From CAYWGR01 sp964458015 (GTDB taxonomy: Bacteria > Planctomycetota > Planctomycetia > Pirellulales > Thermoguttaceae), in the NCBI GenBank assembly GCA_964458015.1, contig CAYWGR010000032.1, positions 1 through 37,219 on the forward strand: 37,219 bases of DNA, in the 5' to 3' direction. Positions 7,105 to 14,879 of this stretch are shown here, piece after piece. The translations under genes were made by a program, and so were the position numbers. The number at the start of each line of letters is the position of its first letter. The first letter of the stretch is position 1. Under the pieces are notes generated by a model. The model did no database searches and had not been told where the DNA came from. It saw nothing but the letters and a program-made list of their open reading frames with translations.

Positions 7105-9005
7105 GTCTCGACAACGCATCGCGGCAAGAGCTTCTCGACTTGGTGGTCGCCTACACGAGCGGCATTGCCGTCGAGGAGCAATTCGCCCGACTCGAAGAGC
7201 TTCTTAGCACGAGCGAGGAGGCCGTCGATTTCTATGTTGAAATGCTGGACGTTCATGCCAATCTCTACTGGTATCGTCCGCATCGTGACGAGGACATGGC
7301 GACACACGCCAACGACATTCTCCCAAGTTGCTCCGAAGAGGACGAATCGGAGATAGGAAACACGGTAGACCATGGAGCGATGGCTCCGCTTCCGCCGTCG
7401 ATTCCATCTCCCAGCCTGTTTGCTTCCGCGTACCGCGGCACGATCGGCTTCTTTTCGCAAGAAATTCCGTTTGCGTTACTCATTGCCACGGTAATAACCA
7501 GCCTGGGATTGTTGCTCGGTTCCATGATCTATGTGTCGCGGCCCGAGCATGTTGCAGGCGATGCCGTGCCTTCGGGGCGTCCGTCGCGGCATTCCGCCGA
7601 TAATTCTTCCTTAGAGGTTGTCGCCAAGATCACCGGCTTGGCCGATTGCCGTTGGCCAAAGGACTGCCGAGCGCCGTCCGGCTACGACAACATACTCCTC
7701 GGCCGCCAATTAAAACTTGATTCCGGGCTCGTGGAAATCACCTATAACAGTGGCGCGAAAGTGATTCTTCAAGGGCCTTGCAGTTATGAAGTAAACTCGC
7801 GGGACGGCGGTTTCTTGCAGGTTGGCAAGCTGACGGCGAGAGTAGAGGAGAGGGGAGAGGGGAGAGGGGAGAGCAAGCAGAAGCGGGCAGAAAAAGTGGC
7901 TAGTGGCCAGTGGCCAGGACAAGTGGCCAGTGGTCAGTGGTCAGTGGTTAGTGAAACAAATCCCAAAATCCCGAAATCCCAAATCCCCAATCCCTCATCT
8001 TCCCCCGCCCCGGCGTTCACTGTGCGAACGCCGACGGCCGTCGTGACCGACCTGGGCACGGAATTCGGCGTCGAGGTCGATCGTTCGGGCAGAACATCCA
8101 CGCACGTCTATCGCGGCGTTGTTGAATTACAGCCGACAAGGGACGGCAACGAATCTGAAGGTCAATCCGTTCGATTGATTGCCAATGAATCGGCACAAGT
8201 TGTGAAGGAAGACAGCGGCCGGCGGCTTGTTGTGCGTCGAACGTCGGTTGATGCCAAGAATTTCGTGCGGCAGTTTGTCCAGTCGTCTGCGATTTTGGAC
8301 ATTCTCGATATCATGGCCGGCGGCGACGGACTGGGCCATGAGCGCGAGCGAGGGATCGACCCATCGTGCAGCATGGAAGAGCCGATATTCTTGAGCCATG
8401 CACGGATCAACGACGGAAAATATCATCGCGCGACCTATTACAAATTTGTCGATGGCACGTTTATTCCCGACGGCAGCCGCGGCCCGGTACAAGTTGATTC
8501 CTCGGGCCATACGTTTGATTTCCCGAAAACACTTGGCGTTACGATGGGACCGATCTGGGCCAGGTCGTTTAAGCCGTCGGAAAAACTCAAAAATGACGCG
8601 AATTATTGGATTCATTCCGGTGATTTTGGGTATGGATTGATGCCTCAACGGCGCGGGCTTTTGGGCATGCATGCCAATGTAGGCATTACGTTCGATCTCG
8701 ACGCCCTTCGCAAAAAGCACAAGCAGGCAGTGGTTCGTTTCGAGACAGTGGCAGGAAAGACTCTTAAGACGTCCGCCGACTGCTGGGTGCTCGTCGATGG
8801 ACAGGTGCGGTGGAAAGCGACGGAACTTAAAGGCAGCACCTGGTTGGTGAAGGTAGACATCAAACCCGGCGACCGTTTTCTCACCTTGGTATCGACCGAT
8901 GGCGGTCAAAAAGCGATTGGCGGCGTCTGGACCGTATTGGGCGACCCCGTGTTGAGAACGACGGCCACGGAAATAGAGCAGGGGGAGAATTCGACGGAAA
9001 AATAA
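7101..9005 (+). CDS. FecR-domain membrane protein with C-terminal NPCBM-like domain (module 1)
   Basis: 634 aa from ATG 7101, chosen for SD GGAGG at 7089-7093 and the ATGA overlap with the sigma gene. N-terminal 100 residues (LLDLVVAYTSGIAVEEQFAR onward) resemble the cytoplasmic part of planctomycete sigma regulators. One membrane segment is at about 113-147 (FALLIATVITSLGLLLGSMI). A FecR fold follows in two halves: 203-248 (LVEITYNSGAKVILQGP) and 306-343 (VVTDLGTEFGVEV). Between them lies about 58 residues of low-complexity sequence encoded by heptamer repeats. Residues about 423-630 look like an NPCBM/NEW2 carbohydrate-binding jelly roll (SHARINDGKY, GLLGMHANVGITFDLD, GGVWTVLGDP). The likely role is a membrane anti-sigma or receptor that senses surface glycan and releases the coupled sigma factor. 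That role is inferred from architecture. Confidence 0.85.
   Translation: MSLDNASRQELLDLVVAYTSGIAVEEQFARLEELLSTSEEAVDFYVEMLDVHANLYWYRPHRDEDMATHANDILPSCSEEDESEIGNTVDHGAMAPLPPSIPSPSLFASAYRGTIGFFSQEIPFALLIATVITSLGLLLGSMIYVSRPEHVAGDAVPSGRPSRHSADNSSLEVVAKITGLADCRWPKDCRAPSGYDNILLGRQLKLDSGLVEITYNSGAKVILQGPCSYEVNSRDGGFLQVGKLTARVEERGEGRGESKQKRAEKVASGQWPGQVASGQWSVVSETNPKIPKSQIPNPSSSPAPAFTVRTPTAVVTDLGTEFGVEVDRSGRTSTHVYRGVVELQPTRDGNESEGQSVRLIANESAQVVKEDSGRRLVVRRTSVDAKNFVRQFVQSSAILDILDIMAGGDGLGHERERGIDPSCSMEEPIFLSHARINDGKYHRATYYKFVDGTFIPDGSRGPVQVDSSGHTFDFPKTLGVTMGPIWARSFKPSEKLKNDANYWIHSGDFGYGLMPQRRGLLGMHANVGITFDLDALRKKHKQAVVRFETVAGKTLKTSADCWVLVDGQVRWKATELKGSTWLVKVDIKPGDRFLTLVSTDGGQKAIGGVWTVLGDPVLRTTATEIEQGENSTEK
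7846..8000 (+). repeat. Three blocks of degenerate 7-bp repeats inside the FecR gene 1
   Basis: Block a (about 7846-7873) repeats gagaggg four times. Block b (about 7895-7950) repeats AGTGGYC seven or eight times with one interruption. Block c (about 7957-7994) repeats AAATCCC with single-base slips. All units are 7 bp, so the translation cycles through three frames of the unit (for example VASGQWP) without a stop. The blocks lie between the two halves of the FecR fold. Confidence 0.85.
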
Positions 9006-9053
9006 AGAACGCGCACTTTTTTGAGGAGGAGAGCGATAAGGCATGATGAGCAA

Positions 9054-9083
9054 CAAGCCAACGTCTCGCGAATCGTTGGCTTG
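9054..9083 (+). other. Hairpin between the FecR and PEP-CTERM genes (module 1)
   Basis: A perfect 10-bp stem (caagccaacg with cgttggcttg, 10-nt loop) starts 49 nt after the FecR stop. The T-rich tail is weak, so it may be an mRNA processing or attenuation structure rather than a full terminator. Module 2 has a hairpin in the same position (19292-19329). Confidence 0.55.
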
Positions 9084-9139
9084 GATGTGTTTGTGGAAGT
9101 GAATGTTTCCTATTTTTACCTTTTACGGGAGGGCTCACT

Positions 9140-9946
9140 ATGAGTCGCAAGAGTTTCCAGCATGTTTTTGTTTTGGCAATCCTTGGAGTAGCGTTTTGCG
9201 CATACCCAGTGGAAACCAACGCCGCTTGGTTGACGACTGACGCCGACTTTGGCGCACAAACGATTGGCAGTACGCTTGCGTCGCCGTGGACTGCGTTCGG
9301 TGGGGGCGGAAGTCATACGGTCACAAGCAATTCTCAAAGTCCGTTCACGAATGTTTTCGCAAATACCAACGGCAAAGGCGCCAACGCAGCCGCCCTAAGT
9401 GGTAACCCATACTTTGTCAACAATCTTACCACCCCAATCGCAACCGATGCCACCGGTTTCGTGTATCTCAACGTCGATTTCCGCAATACCAGTGCAGAAG
9501 AGACTGACGGCTATGTCCTGGCAGTTTCAAACACTCAATTCAATCATGCTCTTTTTCTGTCGATACGGGGCGATAACGGCCTTCAAGCTGTAACAGGCAA
9601 TGGCTTGGGTGGAGTGACATGGACTGACATTCTCGACCCTGTTGTGGGAACATGGTACAATGTGCAGTTGACACTCGATCTAACCCACCAAAGCTATTCC
9701 GGCACAGTCACTCCGTTTGGTGGATCAGCCGTCACGATCGCCGGCGGTTCCTTCATCCATACCAATGTCGGCATCACCAACATCTTCTCCGATGGTGGAA
9801 ATGACGGCGGGCAACTTACGGCTCCCGCACACGACATCGACAACTTCGGGCTTTCTACAACGGCAATACCCGAGCCGGGAATATTGCCCTTGCTTTTAGC
9901 AGGCCTGGCCGGCCTATTGGCATACGCTTGGCGGAAAAGTAAATGA
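9140..9946 (+). CDS. PEP-CTERM surface protein, paralogue A
   Basis: 268 aa. A signal peptide of about 30 residues (HVFVLAILGVAFCA core, cleavage near NAA/W) is followed by a beta-rich Asn/Thr/Gly body. The C-terminal sorting signal is PEPG, a hydrophobic span (ILPLLLAGLAGLLAYA) and basic WRKSK. PEP-CTERM tails are cut and relinked by exosortase, putting the protein on the surface or in extracellular polymer. The VVGTWYNVQLTLDLTHQSYSG segment resembles the concanavalin/LamG-type lectin fold, so carbohydrate binding is plausible. The SD GGGAGGG lies 6 nt before the ATG. The next gene is a diverged tandem copy sharing both ends of the protein and the 5' untranslated sequence. Confidence 0.85.
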   Translation: MSRKSFQHVFVLAILGVAFCAYPVETNAAWLTTDADFGAQTIGSTLASPWTAFGGGGSHTVTSNSQSPFTNVFANTNGKGANAAALSGNPYFVNNLTTPIATDATGFVYLNVDFRNTSAEETDGYVLAVSNTQFNHALFLSIRGDNGLQAVTGNGLGGVTWTDILDPVVGTWYNVQLTLDLTHQSYSGTVTPFGGSAVTIAGGSFIHTNVGITNIFSDGGNDGGQLTAPAHDIDNFGLSTTAIPEPGILPLLLAGLAGLLAYAWRKSK

Positions 9947-10203
9947 ACGGAGATCTTTTCACTCTGGAGATATGAAATAGCAGTGACGTTTTCCTAGCCC
10001 ATGAACTAGGACCGACCCACGAAAAAGTCGAGAAAGGCTCATAACGCAGCAGGCCGGTTCATGCTCCAAGTCAACATCAGAAGATCATGGAGACTATGCC
10101 ATTGGCCAAACGTTCTTTTGTTCCGAAGACGGAGTTTTGGAATAAGAGAGAGAAATGTGTTGTAGAATATTTCCTATATTTACCTTTTACGGGAGGACTC
10201 GCA

Positions 10204-10959
10204 ATGAGTCGTAAGTTATTTCACAAGATTGGCATTTCATTGATCCTTGGAGTGTTATTGTGCGAATGCCCCTTGGCGGCCAATGCCGATTGGGTAAGCA
10301 GCAATGGTGATTTCGGCTCAACTTGGAGCGGCGACGGTAATTGGTGGAGCGGTATTTCGCTTGCAGACACCTCACAAAGTCCTTTTACCAATGCTTATGC
10401 AAAAAATTCATCTGGCGTTTCCGTAGCTGCTTCGGCGGCAAACAACACGTTCGGTCAAACATTTGCCGATATTGCCGCCGATTCGCAGGCAACCTACTAT
10501 TTAAATGCGGATTTCCGCAACAACGACACCAATGTAGGAAGATACTCCATCTCGATTGCTAGCGGTTTTGGCGCCTATATGCCCGTCCAAATGTATATCA
10601 CCGGAACTTCCGTTTCCATCTTAAGCTCGACGGGATGGAGCGACCTTGGAATTGCGCCCGTTGTGGGAACATGGTACAACGTACAATTGGCACTTGATCT
10701 GAAGAATTACACGTATTCGGGCACAATCACGCCATACGGCGGGTCAAGCTACGTAATTTCCTCACGGGGGCTTTATGGTACTCACCAAATGATCAATCAG
10801 ATCTTTTCGGATTCCTATGGGAATACTGAAAACGCTCCTGGACACGACATAGACAATTTTGGGTTGTCCACAACGGCCATTCCAGAACCAGGTATGGTTA
10901 TCTTGATGAGTACAGGCATTATTGGCCTATTGGCGTATGCGTGGAAGAAGCGGAAGTAA
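10204..10959 (+). CDS. PEP-CTERM surface protein, paralogue B (tandem duplicate)
   Basis: 251 aa from ATG 10204, chosen because the preceding ttttacgggagga matches the SD region of paralogue A and the protein then begins MSRK like A; an upstream in-frame ATG at 10087 adds 39 unconserved residues. Signal peptide (IGISLILGVLLCECPLAANA), lectin-like body with VVGTWYNVQLALDLKNYTYSG, then HDIDNFGLSTTAIPEPG identical to A over a long stretch, a membrane span and KKRK. It is the same kind of exosortase substrate as A. Identity is highest in the untranslated leader, the WYNVQL block and the sorting tail. The central part has diverged, as expected if the ligand-contacting part is under diversifying or relaxed selection. 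The 257-nt gap behind A holds no gene, only a short hairpin at 9993-10010. Confidence 0.85.
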   Translation: MSRKLFHKIGISLILGVLLCECPLAANADWVSSNGDFGSTWSGDGNWWSGISLADTSQSPFTNAYAKNSSGVSVAASAANNTFGQTFADIAADSQATYYLNADFRNNDTNVGRYSISIASGFGAYMPVQMYITGTSVSILSSTGWSDLGIAPVVGTWYNVQLALDLKNYTYSGTITPYGGSSYVISSRGLYGTHQMINQIFSDSYGNTENAPGHDIDNFGLSTTAIPEPGMVILMSTGIIGLLAYAWKKRK

Positions 10960-10975
10960 TTGTCCGATTTGTTGA

Positions 10976-11090
10976 TGTAGGATTTGGAGATTTGGGATTT
11001 TAGATCAAGGAAACCAGCGTTGTCGCGGAGATGTTTTATATGTTGCCAAGAAATAAAATCCCAAATCCCAAATCGACAAATCTCAAATAT
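10976..11090 (+). repeat. Inverted heptamer-type repeats around the start of DUF1559 gene 1
   Basis: gatttggagatttgggatttt (10981-11001) is inverted relative to aaaatcccaaatcccaaatc (from about 11055). The 13-nt aaaatcccaaatc is shared exactly with its reverse complement. The second arm is translated as NKIPNPKSTN, the pre-cleavage leader of the pseudopilin. The pair could fold the SD and start codon into a loop. Confidence 0.7.
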
Positions 11091-12011
11091 GTACACGGTT
11101 TTACCCTGGTGGAGCTATTGGTCGTGATTACGATCATCGGCATTCTGATTTCGCTCTTGCTCCCGGCGGTGCAAGCGGCACGGGAAGCGGCACGACGGTT
11201 GCAATGCAGCAATAATCTGAAGCAGATCGGGCTGGCGATGCATAATTTCGAGTCGCAGAACGGAAAGTTCCCGCCGGGTTGCAAGACCGACTACGAATGG
11301 CCCTACCTGATTCATTTCTTACTGCCGTTCATGGAACAAGAGGCATATTACAAGGCGTTGAACGGCCCGGCGTTCAACCTGACGGTGCCCTGGAAATCCA
11401 GCGATTGGCCGGCGATCGTCAACGGCCAAACATGGCCGAACTTGCTTTGTCCCAGCGACGGCATGGGCGATCCGCTCCACTACGGAGGCCCCGTCCAGCT
11501 GCCGAAAAGCAATTATCTCGGAATATTTTCAGGGCTAAGTGAAAGCGAGGGCCTTAACAGCACCAATATGTCACAGCGCGCTGTATTTCGCCCCGATGAA
11601 GGAACCATGATTTCGGAAATCAAGGACGGTACAAGCAATACGATGGCCGTGGCCGAATACCTGCGCGGGGCAGACTCTCTGGATGTCCGTGGGTTGTTTT
11701 GGACGACTCGCGCCGGTTGCCAAACTTTGTTTGTCACGCTGGGACCGAATTCCACGAGCCATGACATTGCCATTGATTCCACGGAGTTTTGTCCTTCAAG
11801 CGGCGAACATAATCAGCCCGAGGCAAATCTGCCTTGCACGCAAGGCGCCGACGGAGAGACGTACGCCAGTCCGCGCAGTCGTCATTCCGGAGGCATCAAC
11901 GCGGTATTTTGTGACGGCAGCGTCCATTTCGTTCAAAACGGCATCGACATCACGCCCTGGCATTGCATTGGATGGATTGCTGATAAAACAGCAATCACGA
12001 TTGATTTTTAA
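11040..12011 (+). CDS. DUF1559 pseudopilin-like protein 1 (module 1)
   Basis: 323 aa from ATG 11040, with GGAG at 11027-11030 spaced 9 nt; ATG 11031 would adjoin the SD and is less likely. The type IV prepilin signal is textbook: HG|FTLVELLVVITIIGI with Glu5 and a long hydrophobic helix. AREAARRLQCSNNLKQIGLA follows, the DUF1559 hallmark. The C-terminus has the H-X9-DG motif (HSGGINAVFCDGSVHF). DUF1559 proteins are greatly expanded in planctomycetes and are thought to be processed by prepilin peptidase and assembled or secreted by a type II/IV-like machine; individual roles are unknown. The 20-odd residues before the cleavage site are encoded by heptamer repeats. A lipoprotein gene follows 10 nt downstream, a pairing common in these genomes. 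Confidence 0.9.
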   Translation: MLPRNKIPNPKSTNLKYVHGFTLVELLVVITIIGILISLLLPAVQAAREAARRLQCSNNLKQIGLAMHNFESQNGKFPPGCKTDYEWPYLIHFLLPFMEQEAYYKALNGPAFNLTVPWKSSDWPAIVNGQTWPNLLCPSDGMGDPLHYGGPVQLPKSNYLGIFSGLSESEGLNSTNMSQRAVFRPDEGTMISEIKDGTSNTMAVAEYLRGADSLDVRGLFWTTRAGCQTLFVTLGPNSTSHDIAIDSTEFCPSSGEHNQPEANLPCTQGADGETYASPRSRHSGGINAVFCDGSVHFVQNGIDITPWHCIGWIADKTAITIDF

Positions 12012-12021
12012 GAGGCAGGAC

Positions 12022-12453
12022 ATGATTTCCATACAATCACTACAACGCATGCTGTGCATCTTGATTGTGCTTGCTTTTATCGGATGCAATAAAACGGACG
12101 CCAATCGCAGCGTTGTTACCGGCGAAGTAAAACTCGATGGCAAACCGCTCGAACGGGGATCCATTTTATTCACGCCCATCGACGGCACGAAGGGCAGCGT
12201 TGCCGGAGGGCAAATTGAAAACGGACGATACCGGCTTTCGGCGGATAAAGGCCCAGCTATCGGCCGAAATCGCGTTGAAATCCGATCCATCCGAAAGACC
12301 GGCAAAATGGTTCAAAAACCATTGGCGCCTCAGGGGCAAATGATCGAAGAATCTGTTGAAGCAATCCCTCCGCGGTTCAATTCCGCATCCACCCTCAAAA
12401 CCGATCTCCAACCCGGTGAAAATGCGATCAACTTCGAGGTTGTTTCGAAGTAA
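12022..12453 (+). CDS. Small lipoprotein of the DUF1559-associated, transthyretin-like type
   Basis: 143 aa. A lipoprotein signal peptide ends in the lipobox AFIGC at about residues 18-22, so it should be lipid-anchored after export. The body begins VTGEVKLDGKPLERGSILF, the opening strands of a carboxypeptidase-regulatory/transthyretin-like beta sandwich, with the typical GxVxLDGKPL-x-x-GxIxF pattern, and ends LQPGENAINFEV. Proteins of this shape commonly follow DUF1559 genes in planctomycetes. A structural or chaperone role for the pseudopilin is possible but unproven. AGGCAGGA 3 nt before the ATG serves as SD, and the 10-nt gap from DUF1559 gene 1 implies co-translation. Confidence 0.8.
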   Translation: MISIQSLQRMLCILIVLAFIGCNKTDANRSVVTGEVKLDGKPLERGSILFTPIDGTKGSVAGGQIENGRYRLSADKGPAIGRNRVEIRSIRKTGKMVQKPLAPQGQMIEESVEAIPPRFNSASTLKTDLQPGENAINFEVVSK

Positions 12454-12485
12454 CGGTCGCGGTTTTCGCCAAGAAAGGAATTCCC

Positions 12486-14687
12486 ATGCTCGCGATTTCC
12501 CGTATCCCGTATTGTTTTGTTTCGGCTGTAGCTCTTACCTATCTGTCCGTATCTCTGCTTGCGGCCGAGGAACCCGCGCGAAAGCGATTAGTCACTTCGA
12601 TCGACTGCACGAAAGAGTTCGGCCCGGACAAGTATTTTGCGCTGGGCAACGCGCATATCGTCAAATCGCCCTTGGGGGATTATCGTGAGGCGGAAGCCAA
12701 ACCGGAAATGCGGTTTGGATATCGCTTTGCCATCGAGCAAGTCGGCAAGCCGCATCTGGCCGTGATTCGTTTTCCCGACGACAAACGGCGCAGCATGTTG
12801 ATCATGGATGGCACCTGCTATGACGAAAGCACGGCGGTCTATGGTACGCCGACGCAGCCGATCAGTGGGAAGATGCTCGAAATTCACCAGATCTTCTGGC
12901 CGCGGTGGAAAGATTGCAGCCTAATTTTCGAGAATGCCCAGGCCGGCTGCCATTATGGCAACACGCTGGACGGCGCCGGTCCCGCAGCCGCTGCCGGGGT
13001 GGAAATCTACGAGATCGAGAACTTGCCGGTCACGGCCATTCCTGGTGATCCCCGCGACGGCTCGCGGAGACGTTTCGGCGTTGAATACGAAGATCCCTGC
13101 GGCACATGCGCAAGCCTCGGGGCCACGAATTTCCAAGAATGGCTCGATCGAACGATTTCTTTTTTTCATTTCTCGGGCCAGCAGACGCTTGCCTATCCGA
13201 TCAACTGGTATCACGGACCGCTGTTTCCTTCCAAGCGAGAACCGGCCGGATATTTCGACTGGAGCGTACCGGGACCGGATCGGAAGCTGTACATCCGCTG
13301 GACAACGCAACCGGAAGATTGGGTCGCACAGTTGCTGGAACGTTTCGAGCGTGAAAAGCTGGAGTTCCGCGGCGTTCTGACACTGTTGCGTCTTGGCAGC
13401 CTCATGGAGAAGATGAACACCGATCTGGCCTCGATCAAGGCCGGCAAGGATACGATCAATAACATGCTTTCGAACAATCAGGTTCAGGCGGGAACCAACG
13501 ACTGGACGACCGAATACAACGTTCGGAATTTCGCCAAACTGGCCGAGTTTCGCGGAACAGGCAAAGACCTTGGAGCGTTTCCTTGGGCATATGGCGAACG
13601 GCAAGAGGGGGCCATCGGCCGTGGACCGATTTTCAATCCGATCCACCCCGTCGTGCAGGAAGCCATGCTCGGCTACTTCCAGGAGATTGCCGAGCGCTAT
13701 GGAAAATATCCCGCGTTCAAGGGCGTGAATCTCAATCTGTGGTCGCCGGTTATGTTCAGCTTCGGCTCGCTGCAAAGCGGGTACGATGATTACTCGGTGG
13801 GCTTGTTCCAAAAAGAGACCGGCATCGCGGTGCCGGTGGATGCCAAGGCGCCCGACCGTTTTTCTCAGCGTCATGCCTTCTTAACCAAGGATCCCACCAA
13901 GGAGAAATGGGTTGCCTGGCGATGTGAAAAGATTCATCGTCTGATTTGCGGCATCCGCGATCACTTTGTCCGCGTGCACCCCGATCTGACGGTGACGCTC
14001 AATATGGGAGAATGCAACCGCGACGGAGGATTCGACGCCAAATTATTTGAAAAAGAACCGGGAATCCAATTTGGAAATCTCATCTTCGACGCTTGGATCG
14101 AGAACTGGGGAAAGCATAAGTGGTTTGTATGCGACCAGAACGATCCGCAGGCGCGGGCCTTGGCCGTTATCATGGGCAAGCCGGCGGAAGGCATTTGCCG
14201 CATGAATTCGGAATATGCCAAGGACGGTTTCTGGTGGGATTCGCAGCTTCGGATTCCGTCGGCATTTCAAGCGGGCATCAATTATCTTGATCGGTATGCG
14301 AATATCCTGGCCGATAATGACGCTTGTTGCCTTACCCGCGGCGGTTTGTATTTAAACACCATTCATGGCGAAATGCTTCAGCCGTTTGTTCGAGCCTATC
14401 GAGCGTTGCCGGCCAAACGATTCGAGACCGTCGGCGGCACGACGAATCCCGTGGCTGTGCGAACCTTGGTGGACGGCGGCCGACGGTATCTTTATCTTGT
14501 GAATCGCAAAGGGCAGCCCGTCGATGTCGAAGTGCGATTGAAGAGTGCGTCGAGCAAGGCGACTGATTTGGCGACCAACCAATCGGTTGAAGTTCCGCAG
14601 CAGTGGCGTATGACGCTTACACCCTATGAATTGCGGTCCTTTGGGTTTGCGCCAGAGGTTGAGATTGTAGGCTTTTCGGCCAAGTAA
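12486..14687 (+). CDS. Large secreted protein, probable glycoside hydrolase-like barrel
   Basis: 733 aa. A signal peptide (YCFVSAVALTYLSVSLLAAEE) is followed by a beta-rich N-terminal region to about 240, then alternating motifs that look like a TIM barrel (FRGVLTLLRLGSL; FKGVNLNLWSPVMFSFG; VHPDLTVTLNMGE), and a C-terminal beta domain (YLYLVNRKGQPVDVEVRL). This layout matches secreted planctomycete glycosidase-like proteins, but I cannot name a GH family or point to two catalytic carboxylates; candidates are Glu in LNMGE and Asp in SGYDDYS. SD AAAGGAA precedes ATG 12486 by 6 nt. It is the last gene of module 1, 32 nt after the lipoprotein gene, and is followed by a strong terminator. It may supply the polysaccharide-cleaving activity of the module (inference). 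Confidence 0.65.
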   Translation: MLAISRIPYCFVSAVALTYLSVSLLAAEEPARKRLVTSIDCTKEFGPDKYFALGNAHIVKSPLGDYREAEAKPEMRFGYRFAIEQVGKPHLAVIRFPDDKRRSMLIMDGTCYDESTAVYGTPTQPISGKMLEIHQIFWPRWKDCSLIFENAQAGCHYGNTLDGAGPAAAAGVEIYEIENLPVTAIPGDPRDGSRRRFGVEYEDPCGTCASLGATNFQEWLDRTISFFHFSGQQTLAYPINWYHGPLFPSKREPAGYFDWSVPGPDRKLYIRWTTQPEDWVAQLLERFEREKLEFRGVLTLLRLGSLMEKMNTDLASIKAGKDTINNMLSNNQVQAGTNDWTTEYNVRNFAKLAEFRGTGKDLGAFPWAYGERQEGAIGRGPIFNPIHPVVQEAMLGYFQEIAERYGKYPAFKGVNLNLWSPVMFSFGSLQSGYDDYSVGLFQKETGIAVPVDAKAPDRFSQRHAFLTKDPTKEKWVAWRCEKIHRLICGIRDHFVRVHPDLTVTLNMGECNRDGGFDAKLFEKEPGIQFGNLIFDAWIENWGKHKWFVCDQNDPQARALAVIMGKPAEGICRMNSEYAKDGFWWDSQLRIPSAFQAGINYLDRYANILADNDACCLTRGGLYLNTIHGEMLQPFVRAYRALPAKRFETVGGTTNPVAVRTLVDGGRRYLYLVNRKGQPVDVEVRLKSASSKATDLATNQSVEVPQQWRMTLTPYELRSFGFAPEVEIVGFSAK

Positions 14688-14721
14688 TCCGATTCCAGCC
14701 ACGACAACGAATGCGTGAAAA

Positions 14722-14758
14722 AAACAATCCCCTCTCGATTTGTGAGAGGGGATTGTTT
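14722..14758 (+). terminator. Strong, probably bidirectional terminator ending module 1
   Basis: A 15-bp perfect stem (left arm 14722-14736, right arm 14744-14758, core AATCCCCTCTC/GAGAGGGGATT) has a 7-nt loop and U-rich sequence on the right. The A-run at 14718-14724 gives a T-run on the minus strand, so it could also stop transcription coming from the malic enzyme gene. Confidence 0.85.
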
Positions 14759-14811
14759 TGTGTTATTGCGTCCTACAGTGCTAATGAACCGTTCCGCGGC
14801 CAATTAGGCCA

Positions 14812-14840
14812 GCAAACTCGGCTGAAACAGCCGTGTTTGC
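14812..14840 (-). terminator. Hairpin after the malic enzyme gene
   Basis: GCAAAC-t-CGGCTG-aaa-CAGCCG-t-GTTTGC forms a 12-bp stem with one T-T mismatch and a 3-nt loop. It lies 39 nt beyond the malic enzyme stop on the minus strand. No T-run follows, so it may work together with the terminator at 14722-14758. Confidence 0.5.
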
Positions 14841-14879
14841 GGTTGAATCTTGAACATTGGCAATGTCGGTATCAATAAG

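Noticed and set aside
8127..9056. Minus-strand ORF of 309 codons opposite FecR gene 1
   Set aside because: Antisense shadow of the NPCBM-coding part; no SD and no recognisable motif.
12921..13874. Minus-strand ORF of 317 codons inside the secreted glycosidase-like gene
   Set aside because: The plus-strand protein has a signal peptide, SD and terminator; the antisense frame has none of these.
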